Counted from the stretch's first letter, positions 21,040 through 29,975 are shown. The stretch is 64,000 nucleotides of DNA from Methanobacteriaceae archaeon (GCA_030656015.1 JAUSNX010000001.1:310001-374000), one strand, 5' to 3'. The notes: generated by a model not told the origin, from the letters alone. Numbers and translations: made by a program.

Positions 21040-21412
21040 TGAGCACACCATTAATGATACCGTGTTGACCAGGCCTGGAAGTAACTCGAACTTTACCTGC
21101 ACTGGTTTCCACTAAAGCACCTTTAGTTATGATGTTCCTTCTTACAAAGTTGGGATTGGCCAAGTTTTCTACAACATTTAATATTTCAGCCGTTTCAGAT
21201 TTTTTGGTTGAAGGGTTCATTACATTAATTTTAGAATCATTGGATAATCTGATTTTTTCGTTTCCACCCTGAGTTCTAATTCTTCTAATTTTTCGGTCAC
21301 CTATTTTGGTTTCAGCAGCTTCTCTACCGAGTTCGCACTTCTTCTTTCCTCGGTTCATTTTTGCTCGTCCACCACTAGGTTTTTTCATTGATTTTCCTTG
21401 CCAAATTGCCAT
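21029..21412 (-). CDS. rps8e: 30S ribosomal protein S8e
   Basis: Archaeal/eukaryotic-type small-subunit ribosomal protein, 127 residues. The N-terminus [16 protein letters not shown], the basic [16 protein letters not shown] segment and the late NPSTKKSET and [10 protein letters not shown] patterns identify S8e. AAGGTGA precedes the ATG. It is translated just upstream of PolB2 with an 11-base overlap, linking ribosome and replication gene expression. From memory, the same adjacency exists in Methanothermobacter. Confidence 0.95.
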   Translation of the reverse strand: MAIWQGKSMKKPSGGRAKMNRGKKKCELGREAAETKIGDRKIRRIRTQGGNEKIRLSNDSKINVMNPSTKKSETAEILNVVENLANPNFVRRNIITKGALVETSAGKVRVTSRPGQHGIINGVLIAE

Positions 21413-22080
21413 TATTTCACCTTGTTAACGTTATTTTTGTAATTAATATCATCCAAAAAGACAGTTGATTCTTCCTTTTTAGAATAATATATGGAATACT
21501 TATCTAAAATTTATTAGATTTAATATCCATTTAGAAACCTTAATTAAAATTCCAAAATCAGTAAAAACTGAATTTAAAACACAACTGGTATCCTATTTAA
21601 TTTATCTTATTTAAAATAATTCTATTTTAAACAATATATATCAATTATATCAATTTAATTACTTATTAAAGTTATCCATCGAACTTTAAAAATATTTTGA
21701 TTGTTGGGCATATTAAAACATGAAAACCAATTAAGTTCTTAATTTCCATACACAATATTCCTAATTTTATTAATAAACCAGTATACAAATTTTTTTCGTT
21801 TATTGAAACCAGCCATATGCTAGGAAATGTGTTTTCATGTAATTTATTATAATTTAACTAAACTCATATTTAAAGTTTAAAAATTTACAATTGGTTTAAG
21901 AAGTTTATTTAATAAATTTTTTGTAACATTTAAATATTGTAAATGTTCAATCATGTAAATATCGTATAATTAAATTATGAATTAATTATAGTTGTATTTT
22001 AATTTGATATATTCTATAATAAATCTTAATTTCTATAATAAAGTTTAATCACATTTAAAACATTCAAAGGGTGAATTTCT
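21413..22080. other. 668-base intergenic region between S8e and hypE
   Basis: No gene is visible. It must hold divergent promoters. AACATTTA (21925-21932) and TAAATGTT (21940-21947) form an eight-base inverted repeat around seven bases, about 135 bases before hypE. A ten-base inverted pair, ACATGAAAAC (21718-21727) and GTTTTCATGT (21831-21840), encloses about 100 bases that include the least AT-rich part of the gap (around 21781-21830). Confidence 0.45.
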
Positions 22081-23091
22081 ATGAAAATTGGTATGTCCCA
22101 CGGTGCTGGCGGAGAAGTAATGCAGAATTTAATCTCAGATATCATATTAAACAACATACACAATAAAAGTGTGAATGGTGGTGTAGGCCTGGATGATCTG
22201 GATGATGGGGCCTCAATTCCGCTTGGAGAATATGAAATCGTGGTAAGTACGGATGGGCACACCATAGACCCATTGTTCTTCCCAGGAGGAGACATTGGAA
22301 GAATATCAATTGCTGGAACCGTTAATGACGTTGCGGTAATGGGAGCTAAACCAATGGCCATTACCAATGCCATGATTATTCGAGAAGGGTTCCCTGGAGA
22401 AGATCTGGAAACTATAATAAAATCCATGGATGAAGTCTGTCAGGAAACCGGAGTTTCAATCATCACTGGAGATACCAAGGTCATGGAACAGGGAAAATTA
22501 GACCAGATGGTCATTGCCACAACGGGAATTGGTCTTGCTAAAAGAGGAGAAGTTAAAAGAGACTCTGGACTAGAAGTGGGGGACAAAATCATTCTCAGTG
22601 GAAGTGTAGGAGACCATGGAATGGCCCTAATGGCCTATCGTGAAGGTTTTGGATTTGAAACTGATCTAAAGTCAGATGTGGCCCCAGTATGGGGGATAGT
22701 AGAAACTGCTCTGGGAATTGGGGGAGTAACTGCTCTAAAAGACCCTACCCGTGGAGGCCTGGCCAATGCTGTCAATGAACTGGCCAGTAAATCTGGTGTG
22801 GGATTAATGCTTGATGAAGATCAAATACCACTAAAAGAACAGGTTAAAGCAGTTTCAGAAATGTTAGGAATAGATCCCTTTGATGTGGCCAATGAAGGAA
22901 AAGTAGTAATGGGTGTAAAGCCTGATGTTGCTGAGGAGACTTTAAAAGCTATTAGAAAGACCAAATACGGCTCTGAAGCACAAATTATTGGAGAAGTCAC
23001 TGAAGGCCATCATGTTCTAATGGAGACTTCTTTAGGTGGAACAAGAATTTTAGAAGCACCAATTGCTGATCCCGTACCTAGAGTTTGTTAA
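22081..23091 (+). CDS. hypE: Hydrogenase maturation protein HypE
   Basis: Makes the cyanide ligands of [NiFe]-hydrogenase iron: HypE dehydrates the carbamoyl group that HypF places on its C-terminal cysteine. The 336-residue protein begins SHGAGGEVMQNLI, has the AIR-synthase-type DGHTIDPLFFPGGDIG and GTVNDVAVMGA segments, ATP-site glycines in LKDPTRGGLANA, and ends exactly in PRVC with the required terminal Cys. It is a single gene here; other hyp genes are not in the window. Methanobacteriales need it for their F420-reducing, F420-non-reducing and Ech-type hydrogenases. Confidence 0.95.
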   Translation: MKIGMSHGAGGEVMQNLISDIILNNIHNKSVNGGVGLDDLDDGASIPLGEYEIVVSTDGHTIDPLFFPGGDIGRISIAGTVNDVAVMGAKPMAITNAMIIREGFPGEDLETIIKSMDEVCQETGVSIITGDTKVMEQGKLDQMVIATTGIGLAKRGEVKRDSGLEVGDKIILSGSVGDHGMALMAYREGFGFETDLKSDVAPVWGIVETALGIGGVTALKDPTRGGLANAVNELASKSGVGLMLDEDQIPLKEQVKAVSEMLGIDPFDVANEGKVVMGVKPDVAEETLKAIRKTKYGSEAQIIGEVTEGHHVLMETSLGGTRILEAPIADPVPRVC

Positions 23092-23364
23092 TTAGCTATT
23101 AATTAGTCTAAATCAAATTAATGAACTAATTAAAATTTTTTATTCTTTTAATTTTTATTTTAATGCATGATAATCATTAATTGTAAGTAAGAACATTTAG
23201 GAAATTATAAATATTTTCAATTCAAGATTAATTTTAACAAATAATAATTTAATACTAATATTAATAGGATTTCATCATAATTTCCATGATTGAGTTCAAA
23301 TAATGAACAATAATTTTAGAATTTAAGGATGTATTAAAAAATTGAATATAAAATAGGGATTTAA

Positions 23365-23775
23365 ATGGAAAGCTTAACTAAAAAAAGATTCTGGGCATTT
23401 ATTATTGATTTCATTGTTATTACAGCACTAATGTGGATTGTAAGTGTTGTTATTTACCCCTTGGTAGTAGTAAGCGGGTATTTTACTATATTTAACTACT
23501 GGATAATTTTACTGGCTTTGGTAATTATATGTTATTTTACTTATTTAGAAGGTCATTACCCAAAAACAATAGGTAAAAGTCTAGTGGGAATCGAAGTTAA
23601 GTCAACTGATGGCGAATTAACTTACAAAAAAACATTTATCCGTAACCTATCTAAAATATTATGGATTCCTGTTTTAATTGACCTTTTATTAGGTAAGCTC
23701 ATTAAAAACGGCTCTCTTAGGATATTAGATAAATATGCTAAGACACAAGTTGTTTTTGAAAGCGAAAGCCCTTAA
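23365..23775 (+). CDS. RDD family membrane protein
   Basis: Small membrane protein of 136 residues with the RDD fold. The Arg of KRFWAFIIDFIVI and its following Asp sit in the first helix, three hydrophobic segments lie at about 8-35, 40-65 and 96-112, and GKSLVGIEVKSTDG is the usual loop. AGGGATTTAA precedes the ATG. RDD proteins are loosely linked to ion exchange or solute transport; the function here is unknown. It stands alone. Confidence 0.8.
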   Translation: MESLTKKRFWAFIIDFIVITALMWIVSVVIYPLVVVSGYFTIFNYWIILLALVIICYFTYLEGHYPKTIGKSLVGIEVKSTDGELTYKKTFIRNLSKILWIPVLIDLLLGKLIKNGSLRILDKYAKTQVVFESESP

Positions 23776-23794
23776 AAATATCTAATAATACTAT

Positions 23795-23860
23795 TCATTT
23801 TTTATTATCTTCGATTTCTTTTTGCATTCTAGTAATCAAATCAGTAGCTTTTTTATACTT
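23795..23860 (-). pseudogene. Possible gene remnant (C-terminal tail)
   Basis: Reading the minus strand gives KYKKATDLITRMQKEIEDNK followed by Lys and a stop. This looks like a natural helical C-terminus, but an in-frame TAG lies directly upstream and no start exists. It may be the remains of a deleted gene between the RDD and DUF5654 genes. It is short enough to be chance. Confidence 0.25.
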
Positions 23861-23962
23861 CTAATTTTTATTTATGCATTAATAGGGTTTCACATATCCA
23901 TTATCTTTTTACTTCCAAAAATTCAAAATTAATAATAATATGAAATTAAGTGAGGGCAAAAA

Positions 23963-24226
23963 ATGAAGGATCATATAAATGAAGTGAAAAGTCAAGTATT
24001 AGAAAACATAGGCCTTTTAATAACAACTGCATTCGGATTAATTGCTGCATTGGCCTGGAATGAAGCAATTAAAGCTTTGATAATACAATTAATCGGAACA
24101 GGAAACGGAACAACTGGTTTATTTATTTATGCCATAATTATTACGGTATTGGCCATTATTGCAACCATAATAATTGGAAAACTTATCGCTAAGCCTGCAG
24201 TTCAAGAAGTGAGGATTGTAGAATAA
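23963..24226 (+). CDS. DUF5654 family membrane protein
   Basis: 87-residue protein with two membrane helices (about 17-45 and 52-74). The conserved LLITTAFGLIAALAWNEAI segment marks the DUF5654 family found in archaea and some bacteria. GAGG lies upstream of the ATG at good spacing. No function is known. It stands alone among other small membrane protein genes. Confidence 0.78.
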   Translation: MKDHINEVKSQVLENIGLLITTAFGLIAALAWNEAIKALIIQLIGTGNGTTGLFIYAIIITVLAIIATIIIGKLIAKPAVQEVRIVE

Positions 24227-24856
24227 AAATAAAATTAATTTTACTATTTTTTATATTATTTTTTTATTATTCTTAGTTAAAAATTATAAAACAAAAATAG
24301 GAGATAATGGGAGTTATTTAGAAATTATAATAAAAGTTCCCTGATAATCCTTTTTACATTATCTACCAAATGTACCCCTTAATTAAAAGATGAAAAGCTA
24401 TCTAATCGCAATTATAAATTATCTTTATTAATAATAATATTTTTCGCAAGTGCGCTAAAGTGATAAAATGATAATGCGATTTATTTTAAGAATCTAGTTG
24501 AATGAAAATATTTTTAAATAAATACATTCCTTCTAAAAAAAAATTATCCCTAGTTCTATACAAAAATAAAGATAAAATTCCAAAGGAAAGGCCTTTATTT
24601 ATCTATTAACTTCTAATTTTGCTTTCAAATATTTATAAAAAAATATTCCATTTATTTAATGATTATTCCTCGAGATATATAATAAATAATTAATACTGGT
24701 TTAGTTAAATAGATAAATTGTTAAAATAATCAATATTTTGCCAAAAGTGGGGGATTCACTTTTTTCTATTCTCAAGACAAATACTTCTTCTATAATAAAA
24801 TAAGCCCCCTAAATAAGGATTTATTATAATAAATAAAAAATTAATGGGGTGAAAAG
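24227..24856. other. 630-base leader and promoter region of the adhesin-like gene
   Basis: No ORF with a ribosome binding site is visible. Notable pieces are a short GC-containing palindrome CGCAAGTGCG near 24446 and a hairpin AAAAGTG (24743-24749)/CACTTTT (24757-24763) followed by more Ts, about 95 bases before the adhesin-like frame. The latter could be an upstream terminator or attenuator. A ribosome binding site GGGGTG lies at 24846-24851. Confidence 0.4.
24743..24765 (+). terminator. Hairpin with T run upstream of the adhesin-like gene
   Basis: AAAAGTG (24743-24749) pairs with CACTTTT (24757-24763) around a seven-base loop, with the T run continuing to 24765. It has terminator shape but sits inside the probable leader of the adhesin-like gene, so it may instead attenuate it. 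Confidence 0.35.
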
Positions 24857-27196
24857 ATAAAAAAACAAGAAAATAATTCTAATAAACGAATTTTAATACC
24901 ATTAATCCTTTTAAGTTTAATTTTAACCTTTACTTGTATCGGTGCTGCCTCCGCAGCCCCAGGTGATACCATATATGTGAACGGATCTGGAGGAAATGAC
25001 TCTTGGGATGGCCAATTAGTAAATTATAATGGTACCAGTGGGCCCAAACTCAGTATAAAAAATGCAACGGGAACAGTGAATGAAAATGGAACTGTGCACG
25101 TTGCAAACGGAGTATATTCTGGATCGGATAATACTGGCATTATTATTGATAAAAATATGGTCATTATGGGCCAAAGCCAGGACAGAACCATTATAAATGG
25201 AACTAACAACGCACAGATATTCAATATCGCCAGTGGAATAAACGTAACCATACAGTATTTAACAATAACCAACGGAAACGCAACCATCGGAGGAGCTATA
25301 GTCAATAATGGTAATTTAACTATCACTAACAATACACTCACCAATAACACCGCACTATGGGGAGGAGTCATCTGCAATAATGGTAATTTAACTATCACTA
25401 ACAATACACTCACCAATAACACCGCCACATATAGTGGAGGAGCCATCTACAATAATGGTAATTTAACCATTACCCACAGCACACTCAACAACAACATCGC
25501 CACCAATGGAGGAGCTATCTTAAACTTTTATGCTTATTTAACCATTACCCACAGCATACTCAACAATAACACTGCCACATATGGAGGAGCCATCTACAAC
25601 TACAACTACTACAATAATGGTAATTTAACTATCATTAACAGCATACTCAACAACAACACCGCCACACAAGGAGGAGCCATCCAAAATAATTATGGTAACA
25701 TCACCATTACCCAAACCAACCTCACACAAAACACCGCCACACAAGGAGGAGCCATCCAAAATAATTATGATGGTCAATTAATTGTTAATTTTAGTCGGAT
25801 TGCAGGTAACACAGCAACTTTTGGTTCTGCTATTTACAATTATAATCCAGTTAATGTAAATGCCCAGTATAATTGGTGGGGTTCTAACAATGGCCCAGTA
25901 GGAGTTAACTATGGTAATATTACTACTAATCCGTGGTTAATTCTTACTATAACTTCTAATCCGAGTGAAATATTCAATACACAAACTTCTCAAATTACCG
26001 CAGATTTATATAAAGACTCCGACGGCACAGACCACCAAAGTGAATTTTTAAAATACCCTGCACAAATACCAGTAATATTCTTAACATCTTGGGGAACTAT
26101 TACTCAGTCTTCACTGGAATATGGTACAGGTACAGTCACCTATACAGCAAATGGATTAAAACCCGTTAATAATCCAGTTCAAGTATATGCAATTGTAGAT
26201 AATGGATTTGCTTACACCAAGATTAATGTAGTTAAAATACCCACTCACATTGTCATGGACAATATAACCAGTTTCCCTGGCCAAAAAATCAATTTAATGG
26301 CAAATGTGACAGATCTCAATAGTACACCAGTGAATGAAGAGAATATAACTTTCAAAGTAAATGGAATCAGTGTGGGAACAGCTAACATTTTATCAGGTTT
26401 AGCTACCTTAAACTGGCAAGTACCATCTAATTGGATTGCTGGAACATACAATATAACCGCTGAATACTCGGGAACTAACTACCAAACAAATTCCACAAAC
26501 AGCACACTAACACTCAACCACATACCAATCAAATTAACTTTAAACGAAGTAATGGCCTATAAAGGGAAAACTTTACAATTAACTGCTAATTTATGGGACA
26601 CCTACCATAATAAGGCCATATCTGGCCAAAACGTGACATTCAAAGTTAATGGTGCCATTGTCGGATCAGGCATCACTAATTCCAATGGTATGGCCACCTT
26701 GCCTTACAATGATTTAACCGGCACAACACGTACCATAACTGCTGAATACACTGGAAACGACCAGTACAATAGTTCAACTAGTAGTGCAAAAATAATCGGA
26801 GAAAAAACCTTCACCCTAACCGTGAAAAACACAGGCAAAGCAAGAATACACGCAGTTTACTACGTCACAGTTTACAAACCAGGTACGACTAAACCAACAT
26901 TTAAAAAGTATAACTTCTACCTAAACCCCGGCAAAACATCTAAATTCACCATAGGAACCTACCCCATAGGAACTGCAGTAAGCGTTGATCAATTCGTGTA
27001 CAATACTGCCAGCAGCAAAAAAACAATCAGCATAACCAATACCTGGACCGCAACCGGCCTCAAAACATACACACAAAAAATCACAGTGAAAAACGCCCCA
27101 AGCAAACAAAAAAGAGCAGTTCACGCCAAAAATCGGTTCTGGATCAGCAAAAACACATTAAACGTATTAATTGTACGAAAAACGAGCCTAAAATAA
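24857..27196 (+). CDS. Secreted adhesin-like beta-helix protein, ATA start
   Basis: Cell-surface protein of about 779 residues. Reading in frame from ATA at 24857 gives a basic N-terminus, a hydrophobic core (ILIPLILLSLILTF) and a signal-peptidase site at ASA/AP, after which the mature protein starts GDTIYVNGSGG. Residues of about 100-330 are beta-helix repeats of the Pmp/right-handed type (GGAI.NNGNLTITNSTLNNNTA). Two Ig-like domains follow (about 450-550 and 550-640), then a basic C-terminal domain. No ATG, GTG or TTG occurs in frame between the upstream stop (24842) and the GTG at 24977, which would cut off the signal peptide. GGGGTG at 24846-24851 is correctly spaced for ATA. Either this is a non-standard start or ATG mutated to ATA. 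Confidence 0.7.
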   Translation: MKKQENNSNKRILIPLILLSLILTFTCIGAASAAPGDTIYVNGSGGNDSWDGQLVNYNGTSGPKLSIKNATGTVNENGTVHVANGVYSGSDNTGIIIDKNMVIMGQSQDRTIINGTNNAQIFNIASGINVTIQYLTITNGNATIGGAIVNNGNLTITNNTLTNNTALWGGVICNNGNLTITNNTLTNNTATYSGGAIYNNGNLTITHSTLNNNIATNGGAILNFYAYLTITHSILNNNTATYGGAIYNYNYYNNGNLTIINSILNNNTATQGGAIQNNYGNITITQTNLTQNTATQGGAIQNNYDGQLIVNFSRIAGNTATFGSAIYNYNPVNVNAQYNWWGSNNGPVGVNYGNITTNPWLILTITSNPSEIFNTQTSQITADLYKDSDGTDHQSEFLKYPAQIPVIFLTSWGTITQSSLEYGTGTVTYTANGLKPVNNPVQVYAIVDNGFAYTKINVVKIPTHIVMDNITSFPGQKINLMANVTDLNSTPVNEENITFKVNGISVGTANILSGLATLNWQVPSNWIAGTYNITAEYSGTNYQTNSTNSTLTLNHIPIKLTLNEVMAYKGKTLQLTANLWDTYHNKAISGQNVTFKVNGAIVGSGITNSNGMATLPYNDLTGTTRTITAEYTGNDQYNSSTSSAKIIGEKTFTLTVKNTGKARIHAVYYVTVYKPGTTKPTFKKYNFYLNPGKTSKFTIGTYPIGTAVSVDQFVYNTASSKKTISITNTWTATGLKTYTQKITVKNAPSKQKRAVHAKNRFWISKNTLNVLIVRKTSLK
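25304..25425 (+). repeat. 50-base direct repeat in the beta-helix region
   Basis: Bases 25304-25353 recur perfectly at 25376-25425 (72-base period), encoding successive beta-helix rungs with NGNLTITNNTLTNNTA. Such perfect DNA repeats allow gain or loss of rungs by slippage. Confidence 0.85.
25655..25769 (+). repeat. 40-base direct repeat in the beta-helix region
   Basis: Bases 25655-25694 recur perfectly at 25730-25769 (75-base period, a multiple of three), encoding NTATQGGAIQNNY twice. Confidence 0.85.
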
Positions 27197-27404
27197 AAAA
27201 ATATAACATAACATATATTTTTTCTTTTCTTATTTTTTTCAATATATCAATATAAATTGCTTCAATTATTTAAAATTAAAAATTAAAGACTTATTAATGT
27301 CTTATTAAAAAATTTAGGATATTAATTGAGCTTTTATCAAACATAAAATAAAAGAATGAATTTTATATTTCAAATAATCAAAATTAATATATCAAAAATA
27401 GTTA

Positions 27405-27923
27405 TTACGTATTCAGTCCCCGTGGGAATTCCGAAGGAGGAATATACATAATCTCAGCATATCCTTTCTTTAAAAGAAGGGCGTTGATATTCTGATTACC
27501 CACATAAACCACGGCCAAAGTCCTTCCATACTTATCATGATTTTTAGCATCATCTATATCCAGATATACTGTTTTCCCCAAACAATATGATTTCACGAAA
27601 TCTTTTGCTTCTTGATATCCTGCTTGGCCCCTTTCCGGAGTGTTGACACCAGAAAAGCGTATTCTACCCACCCCAACAACATAAATGGTGTCACCATCTA
27701 CCACATAATCACAGTAACCTTGTTTCTCATAATGGGCCGTAGTTGTGTTTTTGTTTAGAGAATTATTGAGATTATCTAAGCTATTTAAAGAAGAATCATT
27801 AGAAATATAATTATCTGTGTTAGAAGAAGAATCATTCCCTATGCATCCTGAAGATAAAATAGAGGATAAAATTAAACATATTATTATAATTGTAGATTTA
27901 TTAAGGAAGTTTTTTATTGGCAT
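27405..27923 (-). CDS. Staphylococcal-nuclease-like lipoprotein
   Basis: Extracellular thermonuclease-type enzyme anchored by lipid. Residues 1-27 are a lipoprotein signal with lipobox LSSGC (Cys27), then a Ser/Asn-rich linker to about 65, then an SNase domain (70-160). Catalytic residues are in place: Asp in VVDGDTIYV, Arg89 and Glu97 spaced as in nuclease (RFSGVNTPE, with Asn where the calcium-binding Asp40 usually lies), and Arg134 in KYGRTLAVV. The protein ends soon after PPSEFPRGLNT, somewhat short. No strong ribosome binding site precedes the ATG. It may digest extracellular DNA for phosphate or nucleosides. Confidence 0.85.
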   Translation of the reverse strand: MPIKNFLNKSTIIIICLILSSILSSGCIGNDSSSNTDNYISNDSSLNSLDNLNNSLNKNTTTAHYEKQGYCDYVVDGDTIYVVGVGRIRFSGVNTPERGQAGYQEAKDFVKSYCLGKTVYLDIDDAKNHDKYGRTLAVVYVGNQNINALLLKKGYAEIMYIPPSEFPRGLNT

Positions 27924-28071
27924 TGTTGTAAGATTATATTATTGAAACAATATAATTATTTTTAATTAAATTTAGTATTCAGTTGTTATTTAGACATTTA
28001 TTGTTTTATGGAATCCACCCAGGCCAAATATAATAAATCAATTAATTAAAAATGATTAATGGTGTTTTAAA

Positions 28072-28722
28072 ATGAATTTTCAGGTTTCAAAAGAAAAAGA
28101 AAATCTTAGAAATCATATATGGGAATTAATAAATGAAAATGGAATTTCAAAAAGGCCTGAAGGAGATTATGGTAGGATACCTAACTTTAAAGGAGCAAAA
28201 ATTGCTGCAGAAAGATTAAGTAGGACTATAGAATGGTCAAATTCTAAATTAATATTTTGCAGTCCGGATTCAGCCCAAGAATATATCAGAAAACTTGCAT
28301 TAAACCAAAATAAAGATTTAATCATGGCCACCCCCAAATTAGAACATGGATATCTTTTAATTGAAGGTGAATCTTTAAAAGAAAATAATAAAGAAATAGC
28401 TTCCACCATAAAAGGGGCCTTTAAATATGGAAAATCAATATCTAAAATTCCGCATGTAGATATGGTCATAGAAGGATCCGTGGCTGTGGATATGAATGGA
28501 AATAGACTGGGGAAAGGTGGGGGTTATGCTGATAAGGAAATTTATGAATTATTAAATCAGAAATCAGTAAATAAGCAAACTCCTATGGTCACCACTATTC
28601 ATCCTTTGCAAATAGTAAGTAATGTGCCCGTGGAAATCCATGATCAAAAAATTAACATTATAGTTACTCCCAATGAAGTTATTAGATTATTATTAGATCC
28701 TAAAATTGCATTGGTGAAATAA
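28072..28722 (+). CDS. 5-formyltetrahydrofolate cyclo-ligase family protein
   Basis: 216-residue protein of the MTHFS fold, which in folate users converts 5-formyl-THF to 5,10-methenyl-THF with ATP. The signature GNRLGKGGGYADKEIYEL near 145 matches the GxGGGYYDR motif, and KGAKIAAERL near the N-terminus corresponds to the nucleotide-binding Lys/Arg region. Methanobacteriales use tetrahydromethanopterin, so the substrate may be a methanopterin derivative or another small molecule. GGTG precedes the ATG. It stands alone. Confidence 0.8.
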   Translation: MNFQVSKEKENLRNHIWELINENGISKRPEGDYGRIPNFKGAKIAAERLSRTIEWSNSKLIFCSPDSAQEYIRKLALNQNKDLIMATPKLEHGYLLIEGESLKENNKEIASTIKGAFKYGKSISKIPHVDMVIEGSVAVDMNGNRLGKGGGYADKEIYELLNQKSVNKQTPMVTTIHPLQIVSNVPVEIHDQKINIIVTPNEVIRLLLDPKIALVK

Positions 28723-28823
28723 ATAATAAAAATAATAAATTAATTACAATAAAAATTAATGAGTTTATTAAAGATTAATAATACATTAAATAATGAATTT
28801 ATCAATTAAAATAAGGTCTGATA

Positions 28824-28922
28824 ATGAATTTAAAAAATATTGATTGGAAAGAAATTATTATAGCCATAATATTCAGCATTATTCTTACAATTCTCCTTAA
28901 ATTATCCAATATAATACCTTAA
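28824..28922 (+). CDS. 32-residue single-helix membrane protein
   Basis: A tiny frame encoding MNLKNIDWKEIIIAIIFSI and a further 13 residues ending NIIP. A short polar N-terminus leads into one hydrophobic helix of about 19 residues. AAGGT lies about eight bases upstream of the ATG, and the gene sits alone between two clear genes on the same strand. The amphipathic start plus single helix is typical of real small membrane proteins rather than chance. No function is known. Confidence 0.5.
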   Translation: MNLKNIDWKEIIIAIIFSIILTILLKLSNIIP

Positions 28923-29013
28923 ATATCACCAATTATGTCGTTTTAGGATAATAATTTATTGAATTCAACCAAAATGGCCAAAAATAAAATAAACTACAAT
29001 AAAGCGGATTAAT

Positions 29014-29688
29014 ATGCACAATAAAAATTCTAAAAATCATCCTACTATTAAAGGAGCCAAAATAATAGATGGAAAATTAAATTTTCCAATAAGCTGGTTA
29101 AATCAACAGGGTTACTGTGAATATAGCATATATCTTGAATACATGGAAGGAATAAGTACATTACCCACCCCAGAAATGATGAAAGGCCAAGAAATTCACC
29201 AGGAACTGGAAGATAAATTCAAAGAAGAAGCAGTCCCCGCCACATTTGCAGAAATGATGGAACTTTCCCAAAAGGAAGAATTATTATCCCGAGAAGTATG
29301 GGTAGTTTCGCCAGAATATGGCATAAGAGGTTTTATTGATGAAATATGGTTAACTCCCGATGAATTTATTATAATCGATGATAAACCAGGTACCGTAGCC
29401 TATTATTCCACCATTAATCAAGTTTTTGGTTATTGCCTTGCATTTAAAGATCTAATTGAGATAAATAGTGAAATAAGTAATGGGCGTAAAATAAGAGCTG
29501 CTCTAAGAGAAAGAGGAACAGATAACATTTTTTGGAGTGCGGAATTTGACCCAGCAGCCGAAAAGAAGATAAAAACTCTTATTAAACGTATGCAAGATTT
29601 ATTAAATGGTTCTAAGGCATTTTTACCTACAGATAATCCTCGAAAATGTGCTAAGTGCCGTTTTAGTAGTTACTGTGAATTTAAATAA
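29014..29688 (+). CDS. Cas4/Dna2-like PD-(D/E)XK nuclease with Fe-S cysteines
   Basis: RecB-type exonuclease related to Cas4, 224 residues. Cys35 and the C-terminal Cys212, Cys215 and Cys221 are placed as in the Fe-S clasp of Cas4/Dna2/AddB. The nuclease core shows His62 (GQEIHQELE), Asp109 (GFIDEIW), Asp122-Asp123-Lys124 (IDDKPGT) and Gln136. No CRISPR repeats or other cas genes occur in the window, so this is probably one of the stand-alone archaeal Cas4-like proteins acting in DNA repair or recombination. It lies alone ahead of the DEAD-box helicase with a 287-base gap. Confidence 0.82.
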   Translation: MHNKNSKNHPTIKGAKIIDGKLNFPISWLNQQGYCEYSIYLEYMEGISTLPTPEMMKGQEIHQELEDKFKEEAVPATFAEMMELSQKEELLSREVWVVSPEYGIRGFIDEIWLTPDEFIIIDDKPGTVAYYSTINQVFGYCLAFKDLIEINSEISNGRKIRAALRERGTDNIFWSAEFDPAAEKKIKTLIKRMQDLLNGSKAFLPTDNPRKCAKCRFSSYCEFK

Positions 29689-29827
29689 ATTCGCTGGATT
29701 ATACTAAAATATTTTATAAAATAGAATTTTAAGACAAAATAATAATTAGATAATCAGATAGTTATAAATCAAATACCCAATATATTATATTAAAACTAAG
29801 AAAATTTAATTAATTACTCATATTAAT

Positions 29828-29848
29828 AGGATACTTTAAATGTATCCT
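29828..29848 (+). promoter_or_regulatory. Hairpin in the DEAD-box helicase leader
   Basis: AGGATAC (29828-29834) pairs perfectly with GTATCCT (29842-29848) around a seven-base loop, about 130 bases before the helicase start. It may be a leader structure or an operator; archaeal cold-inducible deaD genes are known to have long leaders. Confidence 0.4.
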
Positions 29849-29975
29849 CTTACTAATAGTATGTTAACGACTGATTTTTGATTATTTGCTAATTTTGTTT
29901 TATTTTAAAATAGCCTTAAATAATTAATTATCATATTTTTAGAATTTGTATATTTTGTAAAATAAGGAAGATAAT

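Noticed and set aside
21718-21840. ACATGAAAAC/GTTTTCATGT ten-base inverted pair as a structured RNA
   Set aside because: In an AT-rich gap of 668 bases a ten-base pair can arise by chance; no inner helices with GC pairs support a fold.
29014-29688. CRISPR-Cas locus around the Cas4-like gene
   Set aside because: No repeat-spacer pattern and no other cas gene found on either side.
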